DNA of 64,000 nucleotides from Liriodendron chinense (GCA_003013855.2 ML058392.1:1674001-1738000), one strand, 5' to 3'; counted from the stretch's first letter, positions 34,235 through 47,976 are shown. The notes: generated by a model from the sequence alone, not told the origin. Translations and numbers: made by a program.

Positions 34235-35940
34235 GTGGAAGATACATCCCTCTTGACATTCTCCTCTGATCCCTTGGAGGCATGTTTAGACCACTCTCAT
34301 GAGATTGATGATGACATGATACAAGAAATGGATGCCATTTTGGACTCTGTGCTGGTACTTGATACTAATAGATGGAAGACAATATTTGAGACTTTACCCT
34401 TAACCGAGAACACGCCTCTTCCATCTAGTATCAAGGCTCCGAAGCTCGACTTAAAACCATTGCTTACAGATTTGAAATATGTATATTTAGGTTGAGATGA
34501 GACAGCCGGTGGTGATTTCTTCCCACTTGGATGAGGAACGAGAGAGTAGCTTGATCGCCACTCTAAAAGAACATAAAAATGCCATTGGGTGGTCAATTGT
34601 GGATCTTAAAGGCATAGAGCCCCTGATTTATACTCATCATATACACCTTGAGGAGAATGCGAAGACATCTAGGAAACCACAAAGACGCCTCAATCCAAAC
34701 ATGAAAGAGGTGGTTAAGGTCGAGGTGTTGAAACTATTAGATGTAGGTATCATCTACCCAATATCGGATAGTTAATGGGTGAGTCCAACTCAAGTGGTAC
34801 CTAAGAAATTTGGAATAACCATCGTAACTAATTCCAATAATGAACTCGTGCCAACCGGGTCACTACCGGAATGTGCATTGACTACCGGAAGCTAAACATA
34901 GTCACGAGGAAAGACCACTTCCCCTTACCATTTGTTGATCAAATTTTAAAAAGGTTAGCAGGTCATTCCCACTTTTGCTTCCTCGATAGATATTCAGGGT
35001 ATAACCAAATAGAGATCGCCCTAGACGACTAAGAGAAGACAACATTCACATGTCCATTTGGAACTTTCACCTATCGAAGAATGCCGTTTAGACTATGCAA
35101 TGCCCCTGCCACTTTTCAGCGTTGTATGTTGAGTTTTTTTTCTGATATGGTGGGGGAAATTCTAGAAGTCTTCATGGACGACTTCTCGATATTTGGTTGT
35201 AACTTTGATAAGTGCCTCATGCACTTAAAAACGGTGTTAAAAAGATGTGAAGAGAGAACCTCGTGTTGAATTGGAAGAAATGTCACTTTATGGTTCAAAA
35301 GGGAATAGTCATTGGTCACATTATCTCTGAAAAAGGAATCGAGGTGGACAAAGCTAAAATTGATCTTATTTTTAACCTCCCACCACCTAAGAGCGTACAA
35401 GATGTGCGGTCCTTCTTAGGATACGCTAAATTTTATAGAAGGTTCATAAAGGACTTTAGTTTCCTCTCTCCTCCTTTATGTAACCTTCTCCAAAAGGAAA
35501 ACTCATTCGAGTTGAATGAAGAATGTTAAAACACCTTTGCTAAACTTAAAGGTATGTTGATATGTGCTCCTATAATGCAACCACCTGATTGGAGCCTTCC
35601 TTTTGAGATTATGTGTGATGCGAGTGACTCTGCTATTGGGGCAGTGTTAGGCCAAAGAAAAGAGAAGCCATACGTCATCTACTATGCAAGTAGAACTCTA
35701 AACTCGGCTCAAACAAACTACACCACCACAAAAAAGAACTCTTAGCCATAGTTTTTACTTTGGACAAGTTTAGGTCCTACTTAATCAGATCCAAGATCAT
35801 CATATTTACCGATCATGTCGCGCTTAAGTATCTTCTTTCTAAGAAGGATGCTAAGCCACGCTTGTTGCAATGGATCCTCCTACTCCAGGAATTTGACATA
35901 GAAATACGAGATAAAAAAGGGAGTAGAAAACGTAGTGGCT
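34235..35940 (+). pseudogene. Athila-like reverse transcriptase and RNase H, broken
   Basis: A linker (34235-34495: DPLEACLDHSHEIDDDMIQ) leads to reverse transcriptase: KDHFPLPFVDQILKRLAGHS, CNAPATFQRCMLSFF, and the catalytic VFMDDFSIFG at about 35170-35200. FLGYAKFYRRFIKDFS follows, then RNase H starting IMCDASDSAIGAVLGQRKEK, with ASRTLNSAQTNYTTT and the TDHVALKYLL block. Stops or shifts occur near 34775, 34890, 35030, 35268, 35529 and 35745. Confidence 0.9.
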
Positions 35941-37310
35941 GACCATCTTTCTAGACTTGTTCTCACCGATTCCCCTAAGATGACTACGATTAATGACATG
36001 TTCCCTAATGAACAACTTTTCAAAGTCTCTCAATTACCATGGTATGGGGACATTGCTAACTATCTTGCTACAGGTATAACTCCGACACATTGAAAAAAGC
36101 AAGATAAGGATAAATTCTTCAATGAGGTAAGAAAATTCTTGTGAGACGACCCGTACTTATTCAAGTACCCCCGATCAAATTATAAGGAGATGTGTGCCGG
36201 ATCATGAGCAACACAGTATCATCTCATTCTGTCATTCTCAGGCTTATGGAGGCCACTTTTCAGCTAAGAAGACCACAGCCAAAATTTGCAATGTGGGTTC
36301 TATTGGCCCACCATGTTCAAAGATACACATGAGTTTTGTAAGACGTGTGAGCCTTGTAAGAAATTGGGAGAAATATCCTGTCGTTATATGATGCCACTCA
36401 ATCCCATATTACCAATTAAATTTTTTTATTGTTGGGGCATCGATTTCTGAGTCAATTTCCATCTTCTTTTGGAAATTTATATATTTTGCTTACCATAGAT
36501 TATGTTTAACAATGGGTCGAGCCGATTCCATGCCGGAATAATGACCATAAGATAGTCATTCAATTTTTAAAAGAAAACATTCTTTCCCGGTTTGGAACAC
36601 CTCGAGTCATTATCAGTGATGGAGGGTCTCACCTCTGTAACCAACCATTTGAAACTTTAATGAAGAAATACGGTGTTAATCATAAGGTGAACACTCCCTA
36701 TCACCCACAAATAAGTGGATAAGTTGAGATATCCAGTAGGAAAATTAAACACATTTTAGAGAAAATAGTAAACCCCGATCACAAGGATTGGTCACTTCGA
36801 CTCATTGATGTGCTCTGGGCTTATCGTACAGCTTTCAAGACCCCCATTGGAATGTCTCCCTATAGACTTGTCCATGGGAAAGCTTGTCACTTGCTTGTGG
36901 AATTGGAACATAAGGCATATTGGGTGATAAAGAAAATAAATTTCGATTCTGACAAAGCATGCTCGCTGCGCAAACTTCAATTGAATGAACTTGCAGAATT
37001 TCGGAATAAGGCATATGAGAATGCGAGAATTTACAAGGACAGAATGAAGGTGTTCCATGATAAGAACATCCTTCGTAAGACATTCACGATCAATCAAAAG
37101 GACTTTATGTATAACTCTCAGCTACATTTATTTTTGAAAAAATTGAGGTCTCGATGGACCGGTCCCTTTATTGTCAAAACTGTATACCCTTGTGGGACTG
37201 TTGAGTTGTTGAATCCAAGGAACGGTAACATATTCAAAGCTAATGGTCAGCGTTTAAAGCCATTCTTTGAAAACTTTTCCTTCAGAAGGTATGTCCATAC
37301 CTCTAACTGA
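35941..37310 (+). pseudogene. Athila-like integrase, broken N-terminal and core, open C-terminal
   Basis: The zinc-binding part (FYWPTMFKDTHEFCKTCEPC, 36300-36360) and core are scattered over frames with many stops. The last 166 codons (36810-37310) are open: LWAYRTAFKTPIGMSPYRLV, the LRSRWTGPFIV chromo-like GPF/Y region and NGQRLKPFFE. Order after RNase H is normal for Ty3/Gypsy. Confidence 0.87.
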
Positions 37311-38449
37311 TCCTGTGTATCAGGATACTTGATCTCTTAGTCCGACAGAGGTATAGAGTAGTTTAGGATTAGGATTTTGTTGCTTTTTGCTTTATTTATT
37401 TTTCAGTAGGTTTGTTAGAAGGAGGTAGAATTCCAACTTTTGCTCTCTTAGGCACTCTCATTTTTGTCATTGCTCTCATGTTATCATCACATTCACATCT
37501 TTGTACATTGAGGACATTGTAAGATTCGGTTGCGGGGGTGAGATTTCATCATCTAGTATTTTGTACATTTCGAGCAATCATGTAGGAAATTTTTCAATTC
37601 TCTGAAATTTCAAAACTCTCTTGGCAAGCATTGTTTCTATACACATTAGATAATAAGAGTATAAAAGGATGAGAGATGAAACATTGTAATTTTGAAATGC
37701 TTGAATTATTTTAAATTTAATATATTTCTATATGAATTCCCATATTGAATGATTGATAGAAAATGTTGAACACTTTAAATCTAGTTCACATCAGACGATT
37801 TTCATAATGGAGGGGATTGTTAGATTTATGGATTAAGTAAACTGCAATTTAAGGTGTTGAGGAACCAAGCCGGGGAATTTTGTCCATCCTTGTTCATGAA
37901 AAAAAAATAAGAACGAAAGATATGGATTTTTAAAAATTCTATCTAATGTGTAAGAAAAGAAAAGAAAGCTTGATTATTATTGAATATTTGTTGAGAAAAT
38001 TCCCAAAAGGGCTACCAACTAACTAACCAGGAGAAGATCTACCCGTAACCTAAGTGGAAATAGGAAGTAGTGTGAAAGATGTCAAAGGAATGGTAAGGCA
38101 AATTCTTGTCAGAGGCTTGTTGTTGAACTGTACACTTTGGATCTTCAGTTTGATTAATTTATGAAGAAGGTAATCTCTGAAGTTCATGAAATGAGCATTC
38201 ACTTTGCACACTAGACCACATTTGTTCTAGGTCTTCTATTTATCAATCAATTGGTGGGAATTCTATGTGAAAATTTACGGTATTCGGAGGGTTTAAGATT
38301 TCAATTTCTATTGTTGATTGTCTCTGAAATTTATACTGGTATGTTTTAAAGTTTACAGAAGAATGTTTCTGAGAGAGAGTTGAGTTTTAAAGGATGGATT
38401 AATTTCACGCATGTTTTGCTCGGGACTAGCAAAATGCTGCTTGGGGGTG
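37311..38449 (+). other. 3' UTR and polypurine tract of the nested Athila-like element
   Basis: About 1.1 kb without a gene. Its last 240 bp (GCACACTAGACCACATTTG onward) are shared with 3073-3315 and 48950-49197. The polypurine tract TTGGGGGTG is at 38441-38449. Confidence 0.8.
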
Positions 38450-39720
38450 TGTTAAGCTCTTAAATGTGTTTATTCTAACCCCATTTCATCACTAACTATA
38501 CACAATTCATACGTTTAAAGACCTATCTAATGCATGATTTTGTGATTGTAGGAATAGGAGAGAGTCCTCACCATTTAGATGTTAAAGGACACTTCAAAGT
38601 GTCATTGAAGAGTCAAGGAAAGGAAAAAGGAGAGGAAGAAATCAAGCAAAAAAAGTTCGAAGAGAAAGTAGAAGAAAAAGGAGAAACAGGTAGTTCTGAT
38701 GGATCGTCGATGGGTTCTCGATCAATCGGGGGAGGTTTCGATGGGTCTCCGATTGATCGGACCATCCATCGGACCAACCTTATAAATTGAATTTTGAATA
38801 AACTCTCTGGACATATTTCCGATCAATCGACACATCTCCGATCAATTGAAAGGAGGTGTTCAATCGATCGGAGGCATGTCCGATCAATCGGACATAGCTG
38901 TGGAAAATCGCAACTCTCTGGACTATTTTATGATCAATCGGAGACTACATTCCGATCAATTGGAGGGAGCTCCGATCAATCGAACATGTTTGCATAAGTT
39001 GCGTAAGGAGTTACGTATTCCAGAATTTTTTAGGTTGATGACGGATTTTGGCTAGAAAAGGAGACCTTTACCTCGTTCCTAACCCATCCTAGAAGAGATC
39101 TACTGCAGTGGGAGGTGGAGAAGGACGAATTTAGAATTCTACAACTCCCTCTTTTTAGTTTTCTTTCTAGTTTTCATGTTTTCTTTTAGCATGATAGGTT
39201 AAACCTCTTAGCTAGGGCTAAGAGGTGAAGCTTGTAGTTGATCTAAGATGTTTTAATTCGTTTTAGGATTTCATAGATTGATTTCTAATGTTGAACAATG
39301 GTTTGCTTAAGTTTGAATAAAGTTTAAATTAGTTTTTCTTAATCTTATGATGACTCATGGATATTTAGGAGAATTATCTTAGTTTCTTAATAATTTGCTA
39401 AGCTCTAGACCTATACGCTATGAGGAATGAGATTCAAGACGCTCTAGACTTGGATCTTCATGTGGTAACTTCAAACTAAAGTTCTATCTTTTTTTGAGAA
39501 TTCTGGAATATGTGTCAATTGTTTATGTGATTTGAATCAAGTTCAAATTATGATGTTAGTTAAGCCTAGTGATAGGGTTTGATGTTTATCATAGTTGTAA
39601 TCTTAATCTATTGGAACTAGGATTGACTTATGCAATTGAGTGTGCTCAAGTCCTAACTTGAATTAAGGGAATCATGTTTATGAATAACACATGAATTGGA
39701 CTGTTTTGTTGAATTAACTG
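38450..39720 (+). repeat. 3' LTR of the nested Athila-like element, right end missing
   Basis: Starts TGTTAAGCTCTT. CGATCAATCG array 38700-38990, R hairpin 39204-39225. The TATA box is mutated (GCTAGAAAAGG). Alignment to the 5' LTR stops at about 39716-39721, so roughly the last 300 bp, including the terminal hairpin, are absent. Confidence 0.82.
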
Positions 39721-39721
39721 A

Positions 39722-41880
39722 TCTCAATAATCCTAGTGAAGTGGGAATGATAGTAGAATCGATAACCTTATGACCTTTCCGAGTATCCTATAAAGAAACA
39801 GCTTACGGTTCTATGATCAAACTTTCTTTCATGTGGGTTATACACTTTGGCCTCAACGCGACATCCCAAATGTGGAGATATCGGAGACTTGGTTTTCTCC
39901 CATTCTACAACTCAAAAGAATTTTTCATTATAACTTTGCTGGGGACCCTGTTAAGGATATGAATTGCGGTTTTAATCACATCACCCTACAAAAATTCTAG
40001 AAATGTCAAATTGCTCATCGTGTTATGCACCATGTCCATAAGAGTGCGATGCGCTTTTCAGCTCACCATTCTGCTTTGGAGTTCTAAGCATGGTGTATTG
40101 GGTGACAATGTCACAATCTTGAAGGTATCTAGTGAATGGTCCTGGATTGTGAGCTGATTCGTCATACCTACCATAGTATTTACCACCATGGTCAGACCTG
40201 ACGATTTTCATCTTCTATCGAGTTGATTTTCAACTTCGATTTTATAGATTTTAAGAGCATCCTAGGCATCTGATTTTTCATTTATAAGATAAAGGTACAT
40301 AAAATGAGAGTAGTCATTTATAAAATGATAAAATATTTACGTCACTTTAAGATGCTGTAGGATCGGGAATAGACCACAAATGCCCATATGTATCTCTTCG
40401 AAGAGTCCTACACTCCTAGTTACACATTTCTTTCTTGTCCTAGTCTGTTTTCCTTTGATACAATCAACATATACTTTATATTCAAAGAAGTTCAGAGAAT
40501 AAAGGATTCCCTCTTGCACTAGCCTTTCTAATCTCTCATGAGAACTATGGCCTAATCGTATGTGCCACAAAATGGAGGAATTATCATAGTTTAGTCTTCA
40601 CTTATATCCTAATTTGTTTAATTTCATGCAGGACATTTACATTACAAATGTGTGAGGCATTCAAGTTTAATTGGTATAGGTTGTTCACCTTAGAGCTAGT
40701 GCCTATCATAATTGAATCAAAGTAAATACTCAACATTTCATTCCAAAATTTAAACAAATAACATGACTTGTCTAAACGAGAAATACAAATTAAATTACAC
40801 CTTATAAAAGGGGCATAAAATGTATTTACCAAATCCAATAAATAACCAGACTCTAACATAAGCCTTACAAACCCCAACTACCTCCAGGTCAACTTTAACA
40901 CTATTACCTATATATACTGAGCGTTCTGCATCAGTTAGTGGCCGGCTCTGTAGCAAGTCTTGCATGGAAGTGCAGATGTGAATAGTTGTTTCTGAATCTA
41001 TCCACTAGGAATATACCTACACATCAGTTAGAATATATTCAAAATAGATCAGGATAGAATTATAACCATTCTTTATGAGCCATTGCTTGTATTTTACACA
41101 GTCTTTCTTCTGATGACACGACTTCTTGCAGAAGAAGTAATTATTGTTGATCTATTCGATCAATTCACATGTTGATTTCTAGCAAGAGGAGCTGAGGATC
41201 CCTTATTAGAACTTTGTTTCCTTTTTCTCTTCCCATTATGTCCATGTCCATTTTCATGCCTTAAGGTTACAAAATTAGCATTATGTGCCTTGCCTAGTGT
41301 CTTAAGCCTTTTCTCCTCTTGAACGCACTAAGAAATTAGCTTGTTGAATGTCCATTTATCATTTAGTGTATTATAGTTCACTAGGAACGTAATGTATTGA
41401 GGAGGTAAGTTGTTCATGACCAAGTAAACCAATTGGTCATCCTTAATTTTTAGGCTTAAAGAGCGGATCTTAGATACCACTTCGATTTGCTCTACAATGT
41501 ATTCAAATATGTTTCCTTTTTCGTCATAGAATAAGCGGGTTAACTTATTCAGTAAGAAACCCACTTAGCCTTATCCAATTTCTTGATTTGATTTCTCATT
41601 TCAATTAAGAAAACTTTAGCCTTATCTATATCAGGCATGACACCCCTCATTGTCTTAGAAAATGAGTGTTTTATGATTTTGAGACACATACTGTTGAACC
41701 TAGACCATGCGTCGTACCGATTAACCTCTAACTCGGTAGCATTTTCAAATGGTTTTAGAGGCTCTGTGGTTTTTCCAAGGCAAGATCCAGCTGTAAGCAT
41801 CCCAGGACTATCTCTATGGACTCTTTCCATTGAACATAATTGGACCCGATTAGGGTTGGAACATGATGCGTTTAAGTTGG
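39722..41880 (-). pseudogene. Ty1/Copia gag, protease and integrase half, broken
   Basis: Reading leftward: gag from about 41880 (YDAWSRFNSMCLKIIKHSF, NIFEYIVEQIEVVSKIRSL, LVYLVMNNLPPQY), a degenerate zinc knuckle near 41130 (FCKKSCHQKKDC), a protease-region remnant (40602-40877), the GAG-pre-integrase region MWHIRLGHSSHERLERLVQ (40337-40570), integrase core with VRSDHGGKY and TPKQNGELK (40023-40211), and its C-terminal stretch (GCRVEAKVYNPHERKFDHR near 39850). It ends at TRIIE next to the Athila insertion and resumes at 30060. Many stops. Confidence 0.88.
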
Positions 41881-42170
41881 AATCGTAACTGGTTACAAAA
41901 TATACTCACATTAATAATTATTTATTTTAATCAAAATTTAATATCAGGAAAATAATAATTAATTCAATTGATTGAGGCCCTCAATTGAATTGCCCAGGAT
42001 GAAGATGGGCCCAACCAATCAATCTTGGTGAGAATCAGCCACATCATCATAATTCCTCCTACGGGTGGTAATCATGACATGCAAATGATTCTCCTATCAA
42101 TGAAGTTAAACAATGTCAATCATGTAAATCTAAGACAGTCAATAATTGCGAGTGAGATGAGTCTCTCGGC
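41881..42170. other. Short unassigned flank
   Basis: 290 bp, probably the start of the Copia leader. No LTR or primer site was recognised. It contains the local inverted words TTCAATTGATTGAGGC and CCTCAATTGAA. Confidence 0.35.
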
Positions 42171-44088
42171 TGTTCATCAGCCCCTAGTATAAGGTCGTGA
42201 TGTAGTAATAACTCGGTGAGATCGAGATCGTCCTCAGGGATTTATGCAGGTGCTCAAAACTCTTCAAAATAATCTAGAGTTAAAATTGGATTAAGAAACT
42301 AAATCTAAAAGCTTAAATTAAGTGAGTGATTTGAAACAATGAATTGAAAAAGAATAAAATCAATATACTAAAGGCACTAGAGTGCTAAGGATCCACTCAT
42401 AGCCATTCTGTAACGCCCCGAAATTTTAGATCTTGTGGACAACACAATAGGCCGAGTTTTCGGGTGTTAACTTGAATATACTAGGGATATATTTCCACAT
42501 ATTCATTTTTGTTTCACATATTCATGACATTCATAGCATAATGATGAAAATTAAAATTATCAATCCACATTTTTCTACTCTATATTCTCAAACATAATGG
42601 TTTATATTCGAACTTAACATAATATTTCACTTCCTTGTCTCCATGAGAGACTTATTTCAAGTTTACATGAAAATAAAATAATTGAACATCATTCATCTTT
42701 ATGCTGCTTTGGTTCACCATCCACCATTAGCTACAATGAACTTTATATTCTTCACCCTGCAACTCGGGTTCGTCTACTGGATCGTCACTTACAACATCTG
42801 AATTGGTGTTTTAAAATACATCGTCTCATCAGGGAGTGAGTTGCTCGCGATCAACTCGGTGAGGGCTACCCCCTAAGATTAGCATAATAATATCCAAGCA
42901 TAATAATCATACTTGAACAAAACATACATGAGAAAATCTTATTAAATGTGATGCATATATGCATACTCTGGCTAAGGTACCCTGACTAAATGAGACGTGA
43001 CTTATTCCACTCTTCTCACTAGCCAATAGTCACCAAAGGTTCTTGCTAAGATGGGACTTATTCCACTCTTCTCATACACCAAAACCCAACTAGTGAAATG
43101 GTATTAGCCAACACTTTCACTAGATAGTGCACAACGGGAGAAACGGGATTAGACAACACTTTCTCCATTATAACGCCCAAGGGGTAAATGAATGCATGAT
43201 TAATTTCACATTTAATTAAGTAGTTTAGCATCCAGCCAATTTAAAGAAACTCAAAGGTCACTATAGGGAGTTGCAAATAACCCAGCATAGGCCAACAGCT
43301 CGAGCTTAGTGTCCATATCACCAAATCTGGCTTATGAGATAACATGTACGAATAATATCCACTCCTTTCCCCATGTTATGATTCAATCATGCCCAAAGTA
43401 CCATTGCCTTCCAACGATGCCAACCCAAAATAAATCATACACATATAGCATACGGATCCATCTTAAATAGCATATAAACACAAGGATCCCTTGGCCAAGA
43501 TCCAACATATTCTCATGGTCATGTCAAGACTTATTTTCCATCATGGACACTTCTCATATGCTCCATCTCTTTACATCAAGCAAGTTTATCGATATGGGGG
43601 CAAGGGGTGTACATTAATGTAACATCCACATACATAATCCCGTGACACATCGTACACATTACACATCATATTCATCATGATCATATAAGAGACATAAAAC
43701 TAAACATAGATTTCACGTTGTTCTCACATAAACATGTATAACAACATGATCTCCTTACCAAACACATAACATCAATCATGGTCCACATCAATGAAAGAAA
43801 TTAGCATAAACACCTCAAGAGATTACATACACAATTCATGTTTTAATGGAGAGAATTCAACAAACATGTGTTTTAAGCAATCATACAACAAATCCATAAG
43901 TTTTAAGCATGAAATTGACAATATTATTGTAATTAGGCTCAAAGGAAATCATTACCTTAGCCTAAACTTGAAACCCTAGATGAAATTAATGGAGAATATC
44001 TCTACACGAACTACAGCGGTATGAGGAAGGGTTAGAGATGGCTACACTTGTTGATAAAGAAGGATAGGGAGAAGAAGAATGAGTGGGC

Positions 44089-44119
<31 letters not shown>

Positions 44120-46005
44120 AACGTGTGGGGCTGAAATTTTAGTGTGAACATGAGGTTTATGAAAGAGAAAGGAGAGGGATGTTCACACTACCCTTATAAC
44201 AAGGGGTGGGTGGCACGCCCTCCCACTCTTATTGGGATACCTCCAAAAAGGGTCTGAAGGCTTATCTTTAGCAAGTTTTAATCCATTCATCACGTTGGGT
44301 ATGAAAAATAGAGTCAGAATATATAATTTTCTTGATGATCCGAAATCTAGATTGGGCAATTTTGAAAAATGGCTCAGCGGGTACCAAAACGGGCTGGATC
44401 TCAAATAACAGTCCACGCTTGATGATCAGGGCTTAAATTTTAGAGAAATATGTAGTCATGATAGGAAAACAATTGTACAAATTTTGATGGTTGATTGATG
44501 GTGGGAATGGTCTATATGTGAAATTCTAATTTTTTGTAAAAAATGAAGGGGCTGGCTTTGTAGTTCAGCGGTATAGGATTACAGATCGATGTCCAAATTT
44601 TGTGTAAACTCGTAATCATATGAGACCAACATATGTTCCAAATTTGAGTTGTGATTGACGGCGAGAAGTGGGATAATTGAAAGATCTAGATTTGAAAGGA
44701 GTTGGTACTCAGTTATTTCCTAAAATGAGATAACTTTGCGCTTAAGAAAGAAGTTTATTAAGGTGGAGCACTCAAATCACACTATTAGTCTGTGATATAA
44801 ATTATCTAAGTCATTCACACGAAGGAAAATATTCAACTACGACTAACCATCCACTTCGATGGACATTAAAATAAAGGGTTAAGGGGATGATTTGCTAATT
44901 AGGTCATTTATACTATAATTTAAATGCTGAAATTTGACGTTTATGGTTCATTTATGATAGATAGGCATGGTATAAAATTTCACATCAATCAAATCATGTG
45001 AACTAGAAATCAAGCATTTAAGTTAATTTGAGCCATTCACATTTTTGTATAGTTAAGATTTCATATTTACGCACCTCAGATAACCACAAAATTTCTAAGA
45101 TAAAGTTTTTCCACTAAAATGATCAGTTTGATACGGTTGCTTTTCCGACTAGCTTCCTCGATTAACGACCAAGGACGCTCCTAGGTTAAGATCTCCATTA
45201 TCTAATGGCCATTTGTAAAATCCGACTTTATGACATCGATACACACTTAAATCTACGCCTACCTTCTGGATGGACTCGAAAATTACTTACCTAATTGATA
45301 AAAAATTACGAATATAGGTGGGCCAAGGGCATTATTATAGTTATTTTTAATCTGAGACTTTTGGAAAACTTAATGATTTTACGAGGTTCTATGCATGATA
45401 CTAAGCATATCTTACAAAATAATCTATATCGAATTCATCATGGATCATTACTTATTCACAAAACAAGTTAAAATTCTAGTGAATCGGGGATTTTACATAT
45501 AATATGCAATACTATACTTTCAAAGCCACTTAAGAAAAACTCGAGGCGCTACACATTCTCAATGCGTGATTCAACTAGATCTCTCATCTACACAACTCGA
45601 ATCAAAATTCAATTCTATCCAACCAGAATATGGGGCGGTTAATTCATCATAACATGTCTAAAACAGATACTTATTCATTGATACAATTCCCTCAATAAAG
45701 CTCAAGCATTAGGCACACTCAATTGTACAGGTCAATCCTTTATCCAACGAGTTAAGATCATAACCATAGTTTTCCCTAAATCCTATCACTAGACTTGATT
45801 AGAACAATGGTTTGAACTTCAATCAAACCAATATCAATAAGTAAAATATATATCTCAGATTCATTCAAAAGATTAGAACTTTAGTTCAAATAGTTCCCAT
45901 ATTAACAACCATGTTATAGAGCATAGAGAATTCAAACCATCTACCATGTCTAGAGTCTATGATAGATTAATGAACTATATAGGTCTAAACAATGCAAAAA
46001 AAAGT
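42171..46005 (-). repeat. Athila-type LTR, partial, split by a solo LTR
   Basis: In minus orientation it ends GATGAACA at 42171 with the terminal hairpin region (ATCTCACCGAGTTATTACTACA) as in the other LTRs. It continues after the inserted solo LTR at 45559 toward the R region. It stops at about 46005, before the R hairpin and U3, so it is truncated. No internal region adjoins it. Confidence 0.78.
42409..45553 (+). mobile_element. 3.1 kb solo LTR, probable Ty3/Gypsy, TSD CATTC
   Basis: Begins TGTAACGCCCCGAAATT and ends GGCGCTACA, with the 5-bp repeat CATTC on both sides (42404-42408 and 45554-45558). Length is 3145 bp. It has no coding region; the longest ORFs (62 and 77 aa) have no family features. 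A (CT)n run at 44093-44119 lies inside. Starts of the TGTAACGCCCCG type and long LTRs are seen in plant chromoviruses, so Tekay/Del origin is plausible but not shown. Strand is by sequence as read; true orientation is uncertain. Confidence 0.85.
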
Positions 46006-46363
46006 AAGTAGAGATGGACATCAAGTCGAGTCGGAACGAGTTAGGGCTGACTCAATCCTATCCAGACAAGGCTGAGTTTTAATCAAGTCGGATTGGATTT
46101 TGAATCGAGTCAAATACCCCTGACCCGAGCTAAATCGAGTTGGGAATGATCTGTTCCAATCTGTGTCAGAACCGGTTACAGGAGCTGAGTCGATTCAAGT
46201 CAGAACGAGTCGATTTGAGCTATGGCTGAAATTAAAAAATGTTTGAAAATTCCAAAGAAAAATTCAAAATGCAATAAAAAATGACAGAAATGAAAAAAAA
46301 AAAATTCACATGAGAGACCGCAAAAGACGGAGTGGGATATAGTGTTGATTGATAGTGCCAGTG
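46006..46363. other. Unassigned, GTCGAGTCGG-rich segment
   Basis: Repeated words such as AAGTCGAGTCGGAACGAGT and GAGTCGATTTGAGC suggest a decayed repeat. AAAGACGGAGTGGGATA (46323-46340) is shared with 8049, just outside the other Tat/Ogre copy. Confidence 0.4.
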
Positions 46364-47790
46364 TGTAGACACCTCATCTTTGGCTACAAAGTTGGTTGAG
46401 ATGGCTGAATGGATGGAGGTCCATAACCCCAAACCCTAAATCCAAACTCAGTCAAACTCACCCTTGCAAGCCTCAATCCATAGCCCAACTCAAGCTTAAA
46501 CTCAGTCAACTCACCCCTAAACATTAGCCCAAAAAACCATCCATAAAAAAATAGTATAAAATTCTTAAAAAAGTCAAACTTGGTGAGTCAACCCGCTGAG
46601 TCAAATCACTAAGTCAACTCACTGGGTCAGCCCAGTCCTTGCACCCAGTCGACTCACCCTGTCAAACCCATCTTTCAAACCTAGTCAACTCACTTAGTTC
46701 TAATCCACAGCTTCGGAGCAACTTCGAATCTCGGACCTGAGGATTTCTTGCTTCAGGTTTGGAGTTTGTACACTCCGAAGCTGAAATAAAGAAACCGTAT
46801 GGGCGGCACCCGGGGTGCCACCCAAACCTATTTACGAGAGCTGCCACTTCTCGCAGCTATAAATACCCCCTCTTCTCATTTCCAAGATCCATCACCTTCG
46901 AGTCCTCCTCTGTGAGAAGCAACTCATCTCCACCCCTTTAGCCCATTTCGTCCACCAAGGAGAGCTCAAGTGAGTGAAGAGACTAGCCCTGGTGCAGCCC
47001 AGCCTGACCTTGGTCCAAGCCTTTCAAGCAATCTAAATCTCAATCTTAGCCACTCGAAGCTAACCCTTGCGATACCTTCGTTCATCCAGTTATACCTATA
47101 CCAGCATCATCTCATTCGCATTTAACATAAGTGCAACATTTTCTATTCTTCCAACCCCCTTGCTTATCATTCCACTACAAGCACTTGATCAGGTCTTAGC
47201 GTATGCTTTGAGGCTCACTGACTTGTTCAAAACTTGCCCATCAGAAATTCTGACTGGTCAAACACACATCATGCACATCGCATAAAGCACCTGTCAGTTT
47301 GAGCGTATGCTCTGGGCTTGCCTATCTTATTGGAACCTGCCTATTAGAAACTCTTAATGTTCATATCCATATTCATGCATTATATCATTCATGGGAATGT
47401 ACAAGGAATAGTTTAGACTTTCAAGTATTAGTTAGATTCTGTGAAGTAAAGACTGTACTTCGGTACAGGCAGAATGGGTACCTAACACCTTCCCACCCTG
47501 TAATCGTGATCCCTTACCTCGAATCTCTTATCGCAGATAAAAATGAGTCATTTTAGAGGAAGGAATCTTCAGATTCCCTTCTATAACGTTTCTACAGGGT
47601 CTAGCTGACTGTAGATTTGAAGTAACTGGCTAATGGAGATTCTGGTCTAATACAAATCTATCCAAACATATCCAGTGAAATCCTACGGTAACACGACAAG
47701 AAAAAGCCCTCGAGAAAGAGGCATGCCCGTGGTAATGGCGATCTGCGCAACTTCCAAAAAGGGGGAAGCGCGGAAAGGCGAGCGTCTACA
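46364..47790 (+). repeat. 5' LTR of the Tat/Ogre-like element
   Basis: TGTAGACACC to GCGTCTACA, 1427 bp, with TATAAATACCCCC near 46858 as promoter. Parallels the decayed LTR at 6029-7720. The primer site TGGCAACTCTGATGGGGA follows at 47794-47811; it resembles the tRNA-Arg-type sites of Ogre elements with several mismatches. Confidence 0.82.
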
Positions 47791-47976
47791 GAATGGCAAC
47801 TCTGATGGGGAATGGGTAGTCTCACTAGTCATGATCCAACTTGAAAAATGAAATTCCTCCAGTATTTGAAATTCAATAGTCCTCATACAATCTCATTTGC
47901 ATAACATTTCATCCATAAACCAAAAAAAGAAAAAATCCAAAAAATCTAAAAAAAAGAGTAGAACATATTCCTCACC

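Larger units (their letters stand above)
30061..39720 (+). mobile_element. Athila-like Ty3/Gypsy retrotransposon, decayed, nested in Copia
   Basis: 5' LTR 30061-31669, primer site, gag, protease, reverse transcriptase, RNase H, integrase in Gypsy order, 3' UTR, polypurine tract and a truncated 3' LTR from 38450. All coding parts have frameshifts or stops, so it cannot move by itself. CTCAG at 30056-30060 is the probable left target duplication. The right copy is not clear because the 3' LTR has lost its last 300 bp or so. Confidence 0.92.
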
